Shown here: positions 31,004 to 39,600 of the stretch, piece by piece | Numbering within the stretch: the first letter of the stretch is position 1 | How the letters are laid out: the number at the start of each line of letters is the position of its first letter | DNA from: Alphaproteobacteria bacterium | GTDB taxonomy: Bacteria; Pseudomonadota; Alphaproteobacteria; Rhizobiales; Hyphomicrobiaceae | DNA: 51,987 nucleotides | Reading direction: 5' to 3' | Assembly: GCA_019137195.1 (NCBI GenBank) | Contig: JAGVSR010000029.1 | Location: 1 to 51,987, forward strand | Position numbers and translations under genes: made by a program | The notes under the pieces: generated by a model | The model's database searches: none | What the model was told of the DNA's origin: nothing | The model's input: only the letters and a program-made list of their open reading frames with translations

Positions 31004-31954
31004 ATGCTCGGGCGAACCGCAAACGATCTCTTCTGGCTGTCGCGCTACATCGAGCGCGCCGAGAACATGGCGCGCCTCATCGAGGCCGGCTACCGCCTTG
31101 GCCTCGTGCCAGCCAACACACCCGGCGACCACAACGACTGGCGCTCGACACTCGAAAGCTCGGCGTGCGCGGCCGGCTACATGGAGAAGTACGAGACGGT
31201 CAACACGCGCGACGTGATCAACTTCCTCATGTTCGACACCGACAACCCGTCGAGCATCGCATCGTGCCTCGCGACCGCACGGCGCAACGGGCGTGCCCAG
31301 CGTACTGCGCTCACGACCGAAATGTGGGAAAGCCTCAACGGCTCCTACCTTGAATTCCAAACCATCGAGCCGAAAACGATTGGGTCGGCTGCTCTGCTGT
31401 CGCGGCTCGACTGGGTCAAGGAGCGTTCGGCCGCCTACCGCGGCGCGCTCTTGAATACCATTCTCCGGAACGACACCTTCTACTTCAGCCAGCTCGGCAC
31501 CTTCCTCGAGAGAGCCGACAACACCGCGCGCATACTCGACGTGAAGTACTACGTGCTCCTGCCGCGGCCAGAGATGGTTGGCGGCGGCGTCGACAACGTG
31601 CAATGGGGCACGATCCTGCGCTCGGTCTCGGCACACCGGAGCTACCGCTGGGTCTACAAGGAAAGCTTCAAGCCCTGGCGCATCGCCGAGTACCTGATCC
31701 TCAACAAGTCGATGCCGCGCTCACTGATCGCGTCGGCCATCGAGATCGACCAGGCACTCGACGGACTCAGCACGCTCTACAGCGGCACACCGCCGCCCTG
31801 CCGGTCAATCGCGGACGAGATGCTCTCCGTGCTCGAGTCTGGGCGCATCAACGAGATCTTCCAGTCGGGCCTGCACGAGTTCCTGCAGGCGTTCATCCAA
31901 CGCAACAGCCGGCTCGGTGCCGCGATTGCTGCCGACTACCACTTCAACGGCTGA
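31004..31954 (+). CDS. Alpha-E domain protein (DUF403)
   Basis: A 316-residue, mostly alpha-helical protein. The start LGRTANDLFWLSRYIERAENMARLIE is the alpha-E signature, rich in conserved Arg and Glu; a second such segment is FLERADNTARILDVKYY, and SYRWVYKESFKPWRIAEYLI follows. No catalytic activity is known; the domain almost always accompanies the circularly permuted ATP-grasp and transglutaminase-like proteins, and is thought to be part of the same complex or pathway. It ends 8 bases before the next gene, so co-translation is likely. Confidence 0.93.
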   Translation: MLGRTANDLFWLSRYIERAENMARLIEAGYRLGLVPANTPGDHNDWRSTLESSACAAGYMEKYETVNTRDVINFLMFDTDNPSSIASCLATARRNGRAQRTALTTEMWESLNGSYLEFQTIEPKTIGSAALLSRLDWVKERSAAYRGALLNTILRNDTFYFSQLGTFLERADNTARILDVKYYVLLPRPEMVGGGVDNVQWGTILRSVSAHRSYRWVYKESFKPWRIAEYLILNKSMPRSLIASAIEIDQALDGLSTLYSGTPPPCRSIADEMLSVLESGRINEIFQSGLHEFLQAFIQRNSRLGAAIAADYHFNG

Positions 31955-31962
31955 GGTGAGGC

Positions 31963-32778
31963 ATGTTGATCGAGATCAGCCACACGACGCAGTATCACTA
32001 CGGCGAGCCCGCCCGCTATCTCGTGCAGAGCCTGCGACTTCTGCCGCCCTCCTTCGACGGCCAGACGGTGATCGAGTGGGAGGTGACCGCTCCGGGCATC
32101 GAGTCGAGCAAGGTCTTTTACGACGCGTTCGGCAATGCCGTGCGGCTAGCGGCGGTGGCCGGCCCCAAGGACATGATCACCATCGAGGCACGTGGTCTGG
32201 TCGAGACCGAGGATCGCGTCGGCATCGTGCGCGGCCTTTACGACCCGGCACCGGTGCGTACGTTCTTGCGCGAGACGTCGCGCACGGCGGCCGACGACGC
32301 GATCAGATTGCTTGCGCGGCAGTCGGAACGCCGGGACCGGCTCGAGACGCTGCATACCCTGATGGACAAGGTACGCGACGCGATCGACTACGAGCTCGGG
32401 GCCACACACGCTCACACCTCCGCGGCCGAGGCGCTCGCCGACCGGCGGGGCGTGTGCCAGGACCACGCGCAGGTCTTCATCTCGGCGGCGCGTGTGCTCG
32501 GCATACCGGCACGCTACGTGAACGGCTATTTCCTGTCCGGAACCGAGGCACCGTCCGAGGCCCATCACGCCTGGGCCGAGGCCTGGATCGAGGGGCTCGG
32601 CTGGGTCGGGTTCGACCCCGCCAACGGCATGAGCCCAACAGACCGCTACGTGCGGCTCGCCTGCGGGCTCGATGCGGCCATGGCGGCGCCGATCCGCGGC
32701 ACCCAGCGCGGCGGCTCGCGCGAGGCCCTTGACGTTCTTGTCGAAGTCCAGCAGCACATGGCCCAGCAACAACAATAG
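31963..32778 (+). CDS. Transglutaminase-like cysteine peptidase family protein
   Basis: A 271-residue protein with an N-terminal bacterial transglutaminase-like beta domain (IEISHTTQYHYGEPARYLVQ) and a papain-like catalytic domain. The triad can be seen: Cys in RRGVCQDHAQVF, His in EAHHAWAEAWI and Asp in GWVGFDPANG. Members can cleave or form amide bonds. GAGGTGAGG precedes the ATG at 31963. The Anbu gene follows after 45 bases. With the ATP-grasp and alpha-E neighbours, it has been predicted to act in making or removing a peptide tag; that is a prediction, not shown. Confidence 0.93.
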   Translation: MLIEISHTTQYHYGEPARYLVQSLRLLPPSFDGQTVIEWEVTAPGIESSKVFYDAFGNAVRLAAVAGPKDMITIEARGLVETEDRVGIVRGLYDPAPVRTFLRETSRTAADDAIRLLARQSERRDRLETLHTLMDKVRDAIDYELGATHAHTSAAEALADRRGVCQDHAQVFISAARVLGIPARYVNGYFLSGTEAPSEAHHAWAEAWIEGLGWVGFDPANGMSPTDRYVRLACGLDAAMAAPIRGTQRGGSREALDVLVEVQQHMAQQQQ

Positions 32779-32823
32779 GCCCCCATGTGCCCCGCGCAGG
32801 GCCTCGATCAGAGGTGAGGGACG

Positions 32824-33552
32824 ATGACCTACGGCGTCGGGTTGAAGCTCAACCGCGGCATCGTGTTCGCGGCCGACACCCGGACCAATGCCGGCGTCGA
32901 CAACATCTCCAAGTACCGCAAGCTGCACTTCTGGCGCGAGCCAGGCAACCGGGTCATCGTGCTGCTCTCGGCCGGCAACCTCGCCGTCACCCAGTCCGTC
33001 ATCAGCATTCTGAACGAGCAGATTGCCGCGGCCGAGCCGGACTCGACGCTCGTAAACGTGGGATCGATGTATCGGGCCGCCCGTCTGGTCGGAGAAGCCG
33101 TCCGCGAGGTGCGGCGTCAGGACGGTCCCTCGCTCGAGGCCTCGAAGGCCGGCTTCGCCGCCTCGTTCATCCTTGGCGGGCAAATCGGATCCGAGCCGCC
33201 GCGCCTTTTCCAGATCTACGCCGAGGGCAACTTCATCGAGGCGACCGACGACACCCCGTTTCTGCAAATCGGCGAGCACAAGTACGGCAAGCCGATCCTC
33301 GACCGCGTGGCGCGCCCCGAGATGCGGCTCGGCGAGGCGGCCAAGCTCATCCTGCTGTCCTATGATTCGACGATCCGCTCCAATCTTTCGGTGGGGCTGC
33401 CGATCGACCTCCTCGTCTACGAACGCGACAGCCTGGACGTGAAGCGGGTCAAGCGCATCGAGCAGGAGGACGAGTATTTTCGCAACTTGTCCGCCCAGTG
33501 GTCCGACGCACTACGCGAAGCCTTTAAAAAGATTGACGAATTCAAGGTGTAA
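32824..33552 (+). CDS. Proteasome-type peptidase Anbu (ancestral beta subunit)
   Basis: A 242-residue Ntn-hydrolase related to HslV and proteasome beta subunits. After removal of Met1 the N-terminal residue is Thr (TYGVGLKL), the expected nucleophile; Asp is in VFAADTRTNAGVDN (Asp17 in mature numbering) and a Lys follows near position 32 in SKYRKLHFW. The remaining sequence GKPILDRVARPEMRLGEAAKLILLSYDSTIRSNLSVG breaks into segments typical of Anbu. AGAGGTGAGG just upstream is a strong ribosome binding site. It ends the ATP-grasp/alpha-E/transglutaminase operon, the conserved Anbu context. Unlike HslV there is no ATPase partner gene beside it; substrates are not known. Confidence 0.92.
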   Translation: MTYGVGLKLNRGIVFAADTRTNAGVDNISKYRKLHFWREPGNRVIVLLSAGNLAVTQSVISILNEQIAAAEPDSTLVNVGSMYRAARLVGEAVREVRRQDGPSLEASKAGFAASFILGGQIGSEPPRLFQIYAEGNFIEATDDTPFLQIGEHKYGKPILDRVARPEMRLGEAAKLILLSYDSTIRSNLSVGLPIDLLVYERDSLDVKRVKRIEQEDEYFRNLSAQWSDALREAFKKIDEFKV

Positions 33553-33708
33553 TCGACTCGTGCCACGGCACAGCCAATGATCGTCGCACCGCTCCCTAAC
33601 GGCCCGGGCGCCTGCGCCAGCAGGGCAATTGCATCCGCGGCCCGAGCCTTGTAGCTCTCGCCCGTTCATATCGGGCAGCCACGGCTGCCGTTCCACAGGA
33701 GACAGTCC

Positions 33709-35013
33709 TTGAAGATCTGCATGATCGGTGCCGGCTACGTGGGCCTCGTGTCGGCGGCCTGCTTCTCCGAGTTCGGCTGGAACGTCACGTGCGTCGACAA
33801 GGACGAGGGACGGCTCGGCGATATGCGCAAGGGCGTGTCGCCGATCTACGAGCCCGGGCTCGACGACCTCATGGTTCGGAACATGAAGGCCGGGCGCCTC
33901 TCGTTCTCCGGCGACCTCGGGCCTGCGGTTCGCGACGCCGATGTAGTCTTCCTCGCCGTCGGCACGCCAATGCGACGCGGCGACGGCTACGCCGACCTCT
34001 CCTACGTGTTCGCCGCCGTGGACGAGCTGGCGCCTTATCTCGAGGGCTTCACCGTCATCACGACCAAATCGACGGTGCCGGTCGGCACCAGCCGGCAAAT
34101 CGAGGCGCGGCTCAGGGCGCTGCGCCCGGACGCCAAGTTCGCCGTCTGCTCTAACCCCGAGTTCCTGCGCGAGGGCTCGGCGATCCAGGACTTCACGCAT
34201 CCCGACCGCGTGCTGGTCGGAACCGACAGCGCCGATGGCCGCAAGGTCATGGAGAAGCTCTACAAGCCGCTTTCGCTCAGGGGCTCGCCGGTGATGTTCG
34301 TGTCGCGCGAATCCGCAGAGCTCGCGAAGTACGCGGCGAACGCGTTCCTTGCCATGAAGATCAGCTTCATCAACGAGATCGCAGACCTGTGCGAGGACGT
34401 CGGGGCCGACGTGCAGGAGGTCGCGTCCGCCATCGGCAAGGACCGGCGCATCGGCGACAAGTTCCTGCATCCGGGCCCCGGCTACGGCGGCTCGTGCTTC
34501 CCCAAGGACGTGTCCGCCATCATCCGCACGGCGCGGGAGGCGCGTTCTCCGGTATCGATCATCGAGCAAGTCGAGCGCGTCAATCACGAGCGCAAGATTG
34601 CCTGTGCGCACCGGATCGAGCGTGCCCTGGGGGGCTCGGTGAGAGGAAAGCGGATCGCCGTTCTCGGCGTCACCTTCAAGCCCAACACGGACGACATGCG
34701 CGACGCGCCGAGCCTCGTCATCGTGCCGATGCTGCAGGAGCGCGGTGCAACCGTCACGGCCTTCGACCCGCAGGGGGAGAAGCACGGCGCGCCGCTCCTC
34801 CCCGGCGTCCAGTGGTGCGCGAGTGCGATCGAGGCGCTCGACGGCGCGGATGCACTCGTCGTCATGACGGAATGGAACGAGTTCCGCGCTCTCGACCTCG
34901 AGGCGGCGAAAGCGGCCATGAAGGGTGACGTGGTCGTCGACCTCAGGAACATTTTCCACCCGGACGCGGCGCGGGCAGCGGGCCTGACCTACACAGGCAT
35001 CGGCCGAAGATAG
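33709..35013 (+). CDS. ugd: UDP-glucose 6-dehydrogenase
   Basis: A 434-residue enzyme that oxidises UDP-glucose to UDP-glucuronate with two NAD+, feeding surface polysaccharide synthesis. The NAD-binding loop GAGYVGLVSA is at residues 7-16; TKSTVPVGTS, NPEFLREGSAIQDF and the catalytic-cysteine motif GPGYGGSCFPKD (Cys263) follow; VLGVTFKPNTDDMRDAPS marks the C-terminal domain. The start is TTG at 33709 with AGGAGACAG upstream; an ATG four codons later is an alternative. It is 156 bases behind Anbu and may be a separate unit. Confidence 0.96.
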   Translation: MKICMIGAGYVGLVSAACFSEFGWNVTCVDKDEGRLGDMRKGVSPIYEPGLDDLMVRNMKAGRLSFSGDLGPAVRDADVVFLAVGTPMRRGDGYADLSYVFAAVDELAPYLEGFTVITTKSTVPVGTSRQIEARLRALRPDAKFAVCSNPEFLREGSAIQDFTHPDRVLVGTDSADGRKVMEKLYKPLSLRGSPVMFVSRESAELAKYAANAFLAMKISFINEIADLCEDVGADVQEVASAIGKDRRIGDKFLHPGPGYGGSCFPKDVSAIIRTAREARSPVSIIEQVERVNHERKIACAHRIERALGGSVRGKRIAVLGVTFKPNTDDMRDAPSLVIVPMLQERGATVTAFDPQGEKHGAPLLPGVQWCASAIEALDGADALVVMTEWNEFRALDLEAAKAAMKGDVVVDLRNIFHPDAARAAGLTYTGIGRR

Positions 35014-35049
35014 CGATCGACGGTCCAGAGGCACCGCAAGCCTGCCCCA

Positions 35050-35065
35050 CCTCGCGAGAGCGAGG
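35050..35065. terminator. Hairpin between convergent ugd and cupin genes
   Basis: CCTCGC/GCGAGG (35050-35055 with 35060-35065) with a GAGA tetraloop in the 85-bp convergent gap. It could serve both genes, but neither side has a T-run. Confidence 0.35.
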
Positions 35066-35098
35066 GGATCTAGCGCGGAGCAACCGGCTCCCTCGCCC

Positions 35099-35584
35099 TC
35101 AATAGGGCCTGCCGTCCTTGTGGCGGAACGACCATTGGCCGTCGGGCGCGAGCTCGGCGGCGAGGTCGTCGCTCGGATATGTGGCCATGTCACCCTTCGT
35201 GCGATCGCCGATCTCTAGATAGACGACATCGCTCGTGGTCCTGTTGACGAGGTGGTGGGCGATGCCGTCCGCCGGAAAGCCGGCGCACATTCCGGGCTCG
35301 AGCGCGACCTCGCCTTGGTCGGTCACGAGGGTTGGGCGGCCTTCCAGAACGTAGACAAACTCGTCCTGCCGGCTATGCACGTGCATCAGCGCCGACTGGG
35401 CTCCCGGCGCGAGTCGCGTAAGGTTGACCCCGAAGTTGCGCAGCCCGAACAGATCTCCCAACGGGCGCTTGGTGCGACCAGCCATGCGGCTCGCAAACGG
35501 CTCTGGATAGTTCGACCTCTTCGCGCGCTCGGGAGCCTCGGCTGCCGTCACGGCGAGTGTAGAGGTCGTCTTGTCATCGGTCAT
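35099..35584 (-). CDS. Cupin-domain protein
   Basis: A 161-residue single-domain cupin. Motif 1 is HVHSRQDEFVYVLEGRPTLV (metal-ligand His, His and Glu) and motif 2 is CAGFPADGIAHHLVN (His). The rest of the fold matches the small beta-barrel cupins that resemble the YlbA/TIGR-type 'cupin_2' proteins. The substrate is unknown. It lies 90 bases behind aqpS on the same strand, so it may be the last gene of the arsenic cluster or just a neighbour. Confidence 0.88.
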   Translation of the reverse strand: MTDDKTTSTLAVTAAEAPERAKRSNYPEPFASRMAGRTKRPLGDLFGLRNFGVNLTRLAPGAQSALMHVHSRQDEFVYVLEGRPTLVTDQGEVALEPGMCAGFPADGIAHHLVNRTTSDVVYLEIGDRTKGDMATYPSDDLAAELAPDGQWSFRHKDGRPY

Positions 35585-35674
35585 TGGTCGATCCGTGTTG
35601 GGTCCCGAAGCGCATCATCGCTTGCCATCTTGGGCTGGTGCGTCAAGCCGCCCGGCAACGACGCGCTGGCGGTT

Positions 35675-36364
35675 TCATGCGTCGTCGGCAGGCAAATGCG
35701 TCCCGGACCCGCCAAACAGCCACGCGGACAGCACCCCGCCCAGAAGTGCGCCCGCAACCTGTGCGACGATGAAGGCCGGCACGTCGGCCGGAGCGATTCC
35801 GGCAAACGTGTCGGTCAGCGCGCGGGCCATCGTGACCGCCGGATTGGCGAACGAGGTCGAGGCTGTAAACCAATAGGCCGCCGTAATGTAGAGGCCGACC
35901 GCGGACGGGATCGCGGAGGGGTTCGCTCGAACGAGACCGAGTATGGTGAGCAAGAGCCCGAAAGTGGCGACGCCCTCGGCGATCCACTGAGCAAGGCCGG
36001 TCCTGGCCGTCTGCGACAGCTCGACGATCGGCAGGCCAAACATCGCGTGCGCGACGAGCGTGCCGAGCGCGCCGCCCGCGACTTGCGCCAACACGTAAGC
36101 GCCTGCCAACGCACTCGCGATCTCGCCTCGCCTCCAGAACACAAGCGTCACAACGGGGTTGAAATGGGCACCCGAGACGGGTCCCAGGATCGAGATCAGC
36201 ACGTAGAGCATGGCGCCGGTCGGGATGGCGTTGCAGAGGAGGGCAACGGCACCGTTGCCCCCGGCTAGCCTCGCCGCCATAATGCCGGACCCGACAACGG
36301 CGGCGACGAGCAGACCAGTGCCGAGCGCCTCGGCGGCAAGACGCCGGTTGGGTGTCACTTGCAT
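35675..36364 (-). CDS. aqpS: Aquaglyceroporin AqpS-like (MIP family)
   Basis: A 229-residue inner-membrane channel with six expected helices. The two pore motifs are SGAHFNPVVTLV (NPV instead of NPA) and STSFANPAVTMAR (NPA). Similarity to rhizobial AqpS is recognisable in RLAAEALGTGLLVAAVVGSG and ARTGLAQWIAEGVATFG. AqpS-type channels let arsenite or methylated arsenicals leave the cell; direct downstream position of arsM (30 bases) supports that role here. The first NPA motif's Val change may widen selectivity, but this is inferred. Confidence 0.9.
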   Translation of the reverse strand: MQVTPNRRLAAEALGTGLLVAAVVGSGIMAARLAGGNGAVALLCNAIPTGAMLYVLISILGPVSGAHFNPVVTLVFWRRGEIASALAGAYVLAQVAGGALGTLVAHAMFGLPIVELSQTARTGLAQWIAEGVATFGLLLTILGLVRANPSAIPSAVGLYITAAYWFTASTSFANPAVTMARALTDTFAGIAPADVPAFIVAQVAGALLGGVLSAWLFGGSGTHLPADDA

Positions 36365-36394
36365 GCCGTGGACGCTCCGGTTGGCGGCGGTGGG

Positions 36395-37444
36395 TCAGCA
36401 GCAGCCGCCCGGCGAGGCGCCCTGAGCTGCAGTCATGAACGGAATCGATGTGCCACAGCCGGGGAAGATACCGTAGTGCGTCGAGAAGTCTCCGATAAAG
36501 TCGAAATGCCCGCGAAAGCGCGTGTCGGCAAGCATGCGCCAGGTATTGCCGCAGACGGGGAACACCTTACCCTTCTCGATCCTATGATGCCCGTCGAGCA
36601 CGAAAGCGTCTGGCTCCTCGATGACGGTTCCCTTGTAGACGACAGCCTGCCCGTAGTCCTCGCACAGGGGTTCGAGGCCGTCGAGCTTGAATAGGCGATA
36701 GGTCGCCGAATAGAAGCCCGCGGCGCCGAGCTTCGCCTTCACCGCCAAATCGGTGACGTCGAGCGGACGGCTCGTCACGAGGCGCGGATCAAGAAATCCC
36801 GCGGCCTTGGCGACCGACAGGAAGTCGTTCCAGTACATGGCGCCGCCAAGGCATTCACCGAGCAGAACGGGATCTTGCCGCACGCCTGCCGGAAGGCGCC
36901 GGTCGCAGTAGACATCGGAGAAGTACATCTCGCCACCGGGCTTCAGGAGCTCGCATGCGCCTCTGAAGACGGCGGGCTTGTCGACGGATAAATTGACGAC
37001 GCAGTTCGAGACCACGACGTCGAAGCTAGCAGGCTCGAGCCCGAGATCACCGAGCCTCTCGATATAGCCGCGAACGAAACGCACGTTCGAGCGCTGGTAG
37101 CCGAAGCGCTCGCGGTGCCAGTCGAGATGGGCGTTCGCGGTCGCGAGCTGCTCCTCGGTCATGTCGACGCCGACGACCTCTCCACGGGGTCCGACGAGCT
37201 GAGCGAGGATGTAGGCATCGCGCCCGGAACCCGATCCAAGGTCGAGCACGCGCCGGCCCTCTAGGCACGACGGCGCGATGAGGCCGCAACCGTAGTACTT
37301 GGCGTCGACCTCGGGGTGAATGTTGGAGAGAAGCGGGCGGACGTGCGGCGGCAGCGCATCGGGACTGCAGCAGGCCGTGGTCTTCAAGTCGGCATTGGTC
37401 TTCAAGACCTTGCCGTAGTAATCCTTTATGACCTCATGCTGCAT
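36395..37444 (-). CDS. arsM: Arsenite methyltransferase ArsM
   Basis: A 349-residue SAM-dependent methyltransferase that methylates As(III). The SAM motif VLDLGSGSGRDAYILAQLVG lies near residues 67-86. Candidate arsenic-binding cysteines are in TACCSPD, KYYGCGL, VVSNCVVNLS and LGECLGGAMYW, the family pattern. The C-terminus ends in a further Cys pair (GGCC) and carries an extra C-terminal domain (KVFPVCGNTW). Gene order arsR-arsM-aqpS on the minus strand, with a 30-base gap to aqpS, fits a methylation/export detoxification route. Confidence 0.94.
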   Translation of the reverse strand: MQHEVIKDYYGKVLKTNADLKTTACCSPDALPPHVRPLLSNIHPEVDAKYYGCGLIAPSCLEGRRVLDLGSGSGRDAYILAQLVGPRGEVVGVDMTEEQLATANAHLDWHRERFGYQRSNVRFVRGYIERLGDLGLEPASFDVVVSNCVVNLSVDKPAVFRGACELLKPGGEMYFSDVYCDRRLPAGVRQDPVLLGECLGGAMYWNDFLSVAKAAGFLDPRLVTSRPLDVTDLAVKAKLGAAGFYSATYRLFKLDGLEPLCEDYGQAVVYKGTVIEEPDAFVLDGHHRIEKGKVFPVCGNTWRMLADTRFRGHFDFIGDFSTHYGIFPGCGTSIPFMTAAQGASPGGCC

Positions 37445-37523
37445 GCACTGCCTCCGCTCGTCCTTGCATCATCCGTCTCGTCGCGATTGTCCAATAGCCG
37501 TACGAAGGGCGCCGCAGTTGGTT

Positions 37524-37877
37524 TCATCGCGCCCGCTGTCCGGGTGGACGGAGGGGCCCCTTGCGATCGAAGGTCAAACGGCAGCATCCGAAATCGAGCT
37601 CGCCGGCACGGGCCCGGCTGCGGACAGTCGACGTCACGCGGTAGACGACGAAGCGTCCGTGACGCTCGCCTTCGATCATGGCCGCCTCGCGCAGGGCCCT
37701 CAAGTGATGCGAGAGCAGGGTCGGCTCGACTCCGAGCGTCTTGTTCAGTGTCTGCACATTGAGCGGACGCTCGAGCAGCAGCTCGAGGATGCGCAACCGG
37801 GTCGCGTCGGCGAGCAGCTTCACGACCTCGGCGCAAGGGCGCGCGAGCGTTCTGGATTGCAGGGCGCGCATGGCCAT
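37524..37877 (-). CDS. arsR: ArsR-family metalloregulatory repressor
   Basis: A 117-residue winged-helix repressor of the ArsR/SmtB family. The DNA-binding part is RLRILELLLERPLNVQTL with SHHLRALREAAMIEGERHGRFVVY. It lacks the classical ELCVCDL cysteines of plasmid ArsR; instead a Cys pair lies near the C-terminus (DFGCCRLTFD), with one more Cys at residue 15 (ARPCAEV), so arsenite sensing must use a different site. I chose the ATG at 37877 with GGAG 7 bases upstream; a TTG at 37937 in the same frame sits inside the palindrome that is probably its own operator. arsM follows after 79 bases. Confidence 0.9.
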   Translation of the reverse strand: MAMRALQSRTLARPCAEVVKLLADATRLRILELLLERPLNVQTLNKTLGVEPTLLSHHLRALREAAMIEGERHGRFVVYRVTSTVRSRARAGELDFGCCRLTFDRKGPLRPPGQRAR

Positions 37878-37921
37878 GACCGGCTCCAAGGGATCGGCAC
37901 TCGCTCGAACGCTAGCGACGA

Positions 37922-37937
37922 TTGAACGGCTGTTCAA
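37922..37937 (-). promoter_or_regulatory. Palindromic operator candidate upstream of arsR
   Basis: TTGAAC (37922-37927) and GTTCAA (37932-37937) form a perfect inverted repeat with a 4-base spacer, 45 bases before the arsR ATG. Dyads of this size are typical ArsR binding sites; autoregulation of arsR-arsM-aqpS is inferred. Confidence 0.5.
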
Positions 37938-38153
37938 CCAAAACGGCCCGTCAGTTCCTGCACTGATCGATCAGACAAATCTATGTGCCTCAGGATGCTC
38001 GCGGTCATTTGCGAGGAAACCCCAAATCCCGGGCTCGACATTCAGCTCCGAGCCGCCTATCTAGTAGAAAAATTCTAAAGTAACAGCCCGGAGCGAAGGT
38101 GCGCATCAGGCGCAGCCGCTCGTGGCTGCGGATCGCTGCGCAGGAGAAGGCCC

Positions 38154-38708
38154 ATGTTCATCCAGACCGAGGCAACGCCGAACCCGGCGACGCTGAAGTT
38201 CATTCCCGGCAAGCCCGTACTCGCCGAGGGAACGGCCGACTTCCGCTCCGAAGGAGAAGCCTCCGCGTCCCCTCTCGCTCGCCGGCTGTTCGGGATCGGA
38301 GGCGTCAAGGGCGTGTTCCTGGGCTCCGACTTCATATCCGTGACCAAGGGCGAGGCCGAGTGGCCGCATCTCAAGCCGATGATCCTCGGCGCGATCATGG
38401 AGCATTTCATGTCCGGCGCCGACGCGATGGCGGCGGGCGAGGCAAACGACGAGGCGGGGGAATCCTACGACCCCAAGGACGAGGACGTCGTCGCGACCAT
38501 CAAGGAGCTGCTCGAGACTCGCGTCCGGCCGGCCGTGGCCCAGGACGGCGGCGACATCACGTTCTCGGGGTTCCGCGACGGGATTGTCTACCTGCACATG
38601 CGCGGCGCCTGCTCCGGTTGCCCGAGCTCGACGGCGACACTCCGGCACGGCATCGAGAACCTGCTCAAGCACTTCTGCCCCGAGGTCGAGGAAGTGCAGG
38701 CCGTCTGA
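38154..38708 (+). CDS. nfuA: Iron-sulfur cluster carrier NfuA/NifU-like protein
   Basis: A 184-residue protein with an N-terminal Nfu_N domain (MFIQTEATPNPATLKFIPG) and a C-terminal NifU-type domain with the cluster-binding Cys pair in RGACSGCPSSTATLRHGIE. Such proteins receive Fe-S clusters and hand them to target enzymes in the cytoplasm. Length and domain order match alphaproteobacterial NfuA. GGAGAAGG just before the ATG supports the start. It is divergent from arsR. Confidence 0.95.
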   Translation: MFIQTEATPNPATLKFIPGKPVLAEGTADFRSEGEASASPLARRLFGIGGVKGVFLGSDFISVTKGEAEWPHLKPMILGAIMEHFMSGADAMAAGEANDEAGESYDPKDEDVVATIKELLETRVRPAVAQDGGDITFSGFRDGIVYLHMRGACSGCPSSTATLRHGIENLLKHFCPEVEEVQAV

Positions 38709-38898
38709 GCGGCACTGCAGCGCGATTGGCGTCACCACGGCGGTCGGCACACGTTGCATTCAAAATCAACCGGGCGCCGTCGGGATCGACCGGACAGCGT
38801 GGCTGTCACGCGCCTGTGCAATGGAAAAATATACTCGTTCGAGCCCGTCCGCGGAGGACGCGCCTAGGCAAAAGGCATGAACGGCGTATATTGCCTCC

Positions 38899-39600
38899 AT
38901 GAGCATTTTGGCAATCGACACCTGTCTCGAAAGCTGCTCGGTGGCGACCGGAGCCGGCCTCGGCACAGGTTGTGCCCGCATTCACGCTCGCTCGGAGCGC
39001 ATGGCGACAGGCCAAGCCGAGCGGCTGGTGCCGATGATCGACGAGGTCATGAGCGAGGCGGGCCTCGCGTTCCAAGATATCGACCGCATCGCCGTTACGA
39101 CCGGACCCGGCAGCTTCACCGGAATGCGCATCGGGATCGCGGCCGCACGGGCTCTGGCGCTCTCGCTGGGCGTGCCCGTCGTGACGCTGTCGTCGTTCGA
39201 GGTGATGGCCCTGTCGCCGGACCTCGCCGAGGCGCGGAAGACCGGCCTCCTCGTGGTCACCACCGACGCACGGCGCGGGCAGCTTTACGCCCAGCTGTTC
39301 GAGCCCAACCGCGCGCTGGCGTGCCACACTCCGGTGCTGCTGCCTATCGCCGGCGTTGCGCAGCTCGGCGGCACCGAGCCGGTCGTATTCGCGGGAGCCG
39401 GAGCCGGACTCGCGGCTGACGCAGCGGCCGGCATCGGCCGCCGGGCCGCCGCAACGCTCCCCGACCTGCAACCCGACATGCGCTTTGCACTCGAGGCGGC
39501 AGCGCAGGCGATCCCGTCCGCCACTCCGCCGCGACCACTCTATCTCCGGCCTCCCGACGCCAAGCCTCAGGACGGCAAGTCACTCGCGAGGGCACCATGA
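38899..39600 (+). CDS. tsaB: tRNA threonylcarbamoyladenosine biosynthesis protein TsaB
   Basis: A 233-residue ASKHA-fold protein that, with TsaD and TsaE, makes t6A37 on ANN-decoding tRNAs. The start LAIDTCLESCSVA is the first nucleotide motif; AERLVPMIDEVM and VTTGPGSFTGMRIGIAAARALA are strong family marks. Length is normal. The stop overlaps the rimI start (ATGA at 39597). No ribosome binding site stands out; AT-rich sequence at about 38820-38895 probably holds its promoter. Confidence 0.95.
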   Translation: MSILAIDTCLESCSVATGAGLGTGCARIHARSERMATGQAERLVPMIDEVMSEAGLAFQDIDRIAVTTGPGSFTGMRIGIAAARALALSLGVPVVTLSSFEVMALSPDLAEARKTGLLVVTTDARRGQLYAQLFEPNRALACHTPVLLPIAGVAQLGGTEPVVFAGAGAGLAADAAAGIGRRAAATLPDLQPDMRFALEAAAQAIPSATPPRPLYLRPPDAKPQDGKSLARAP

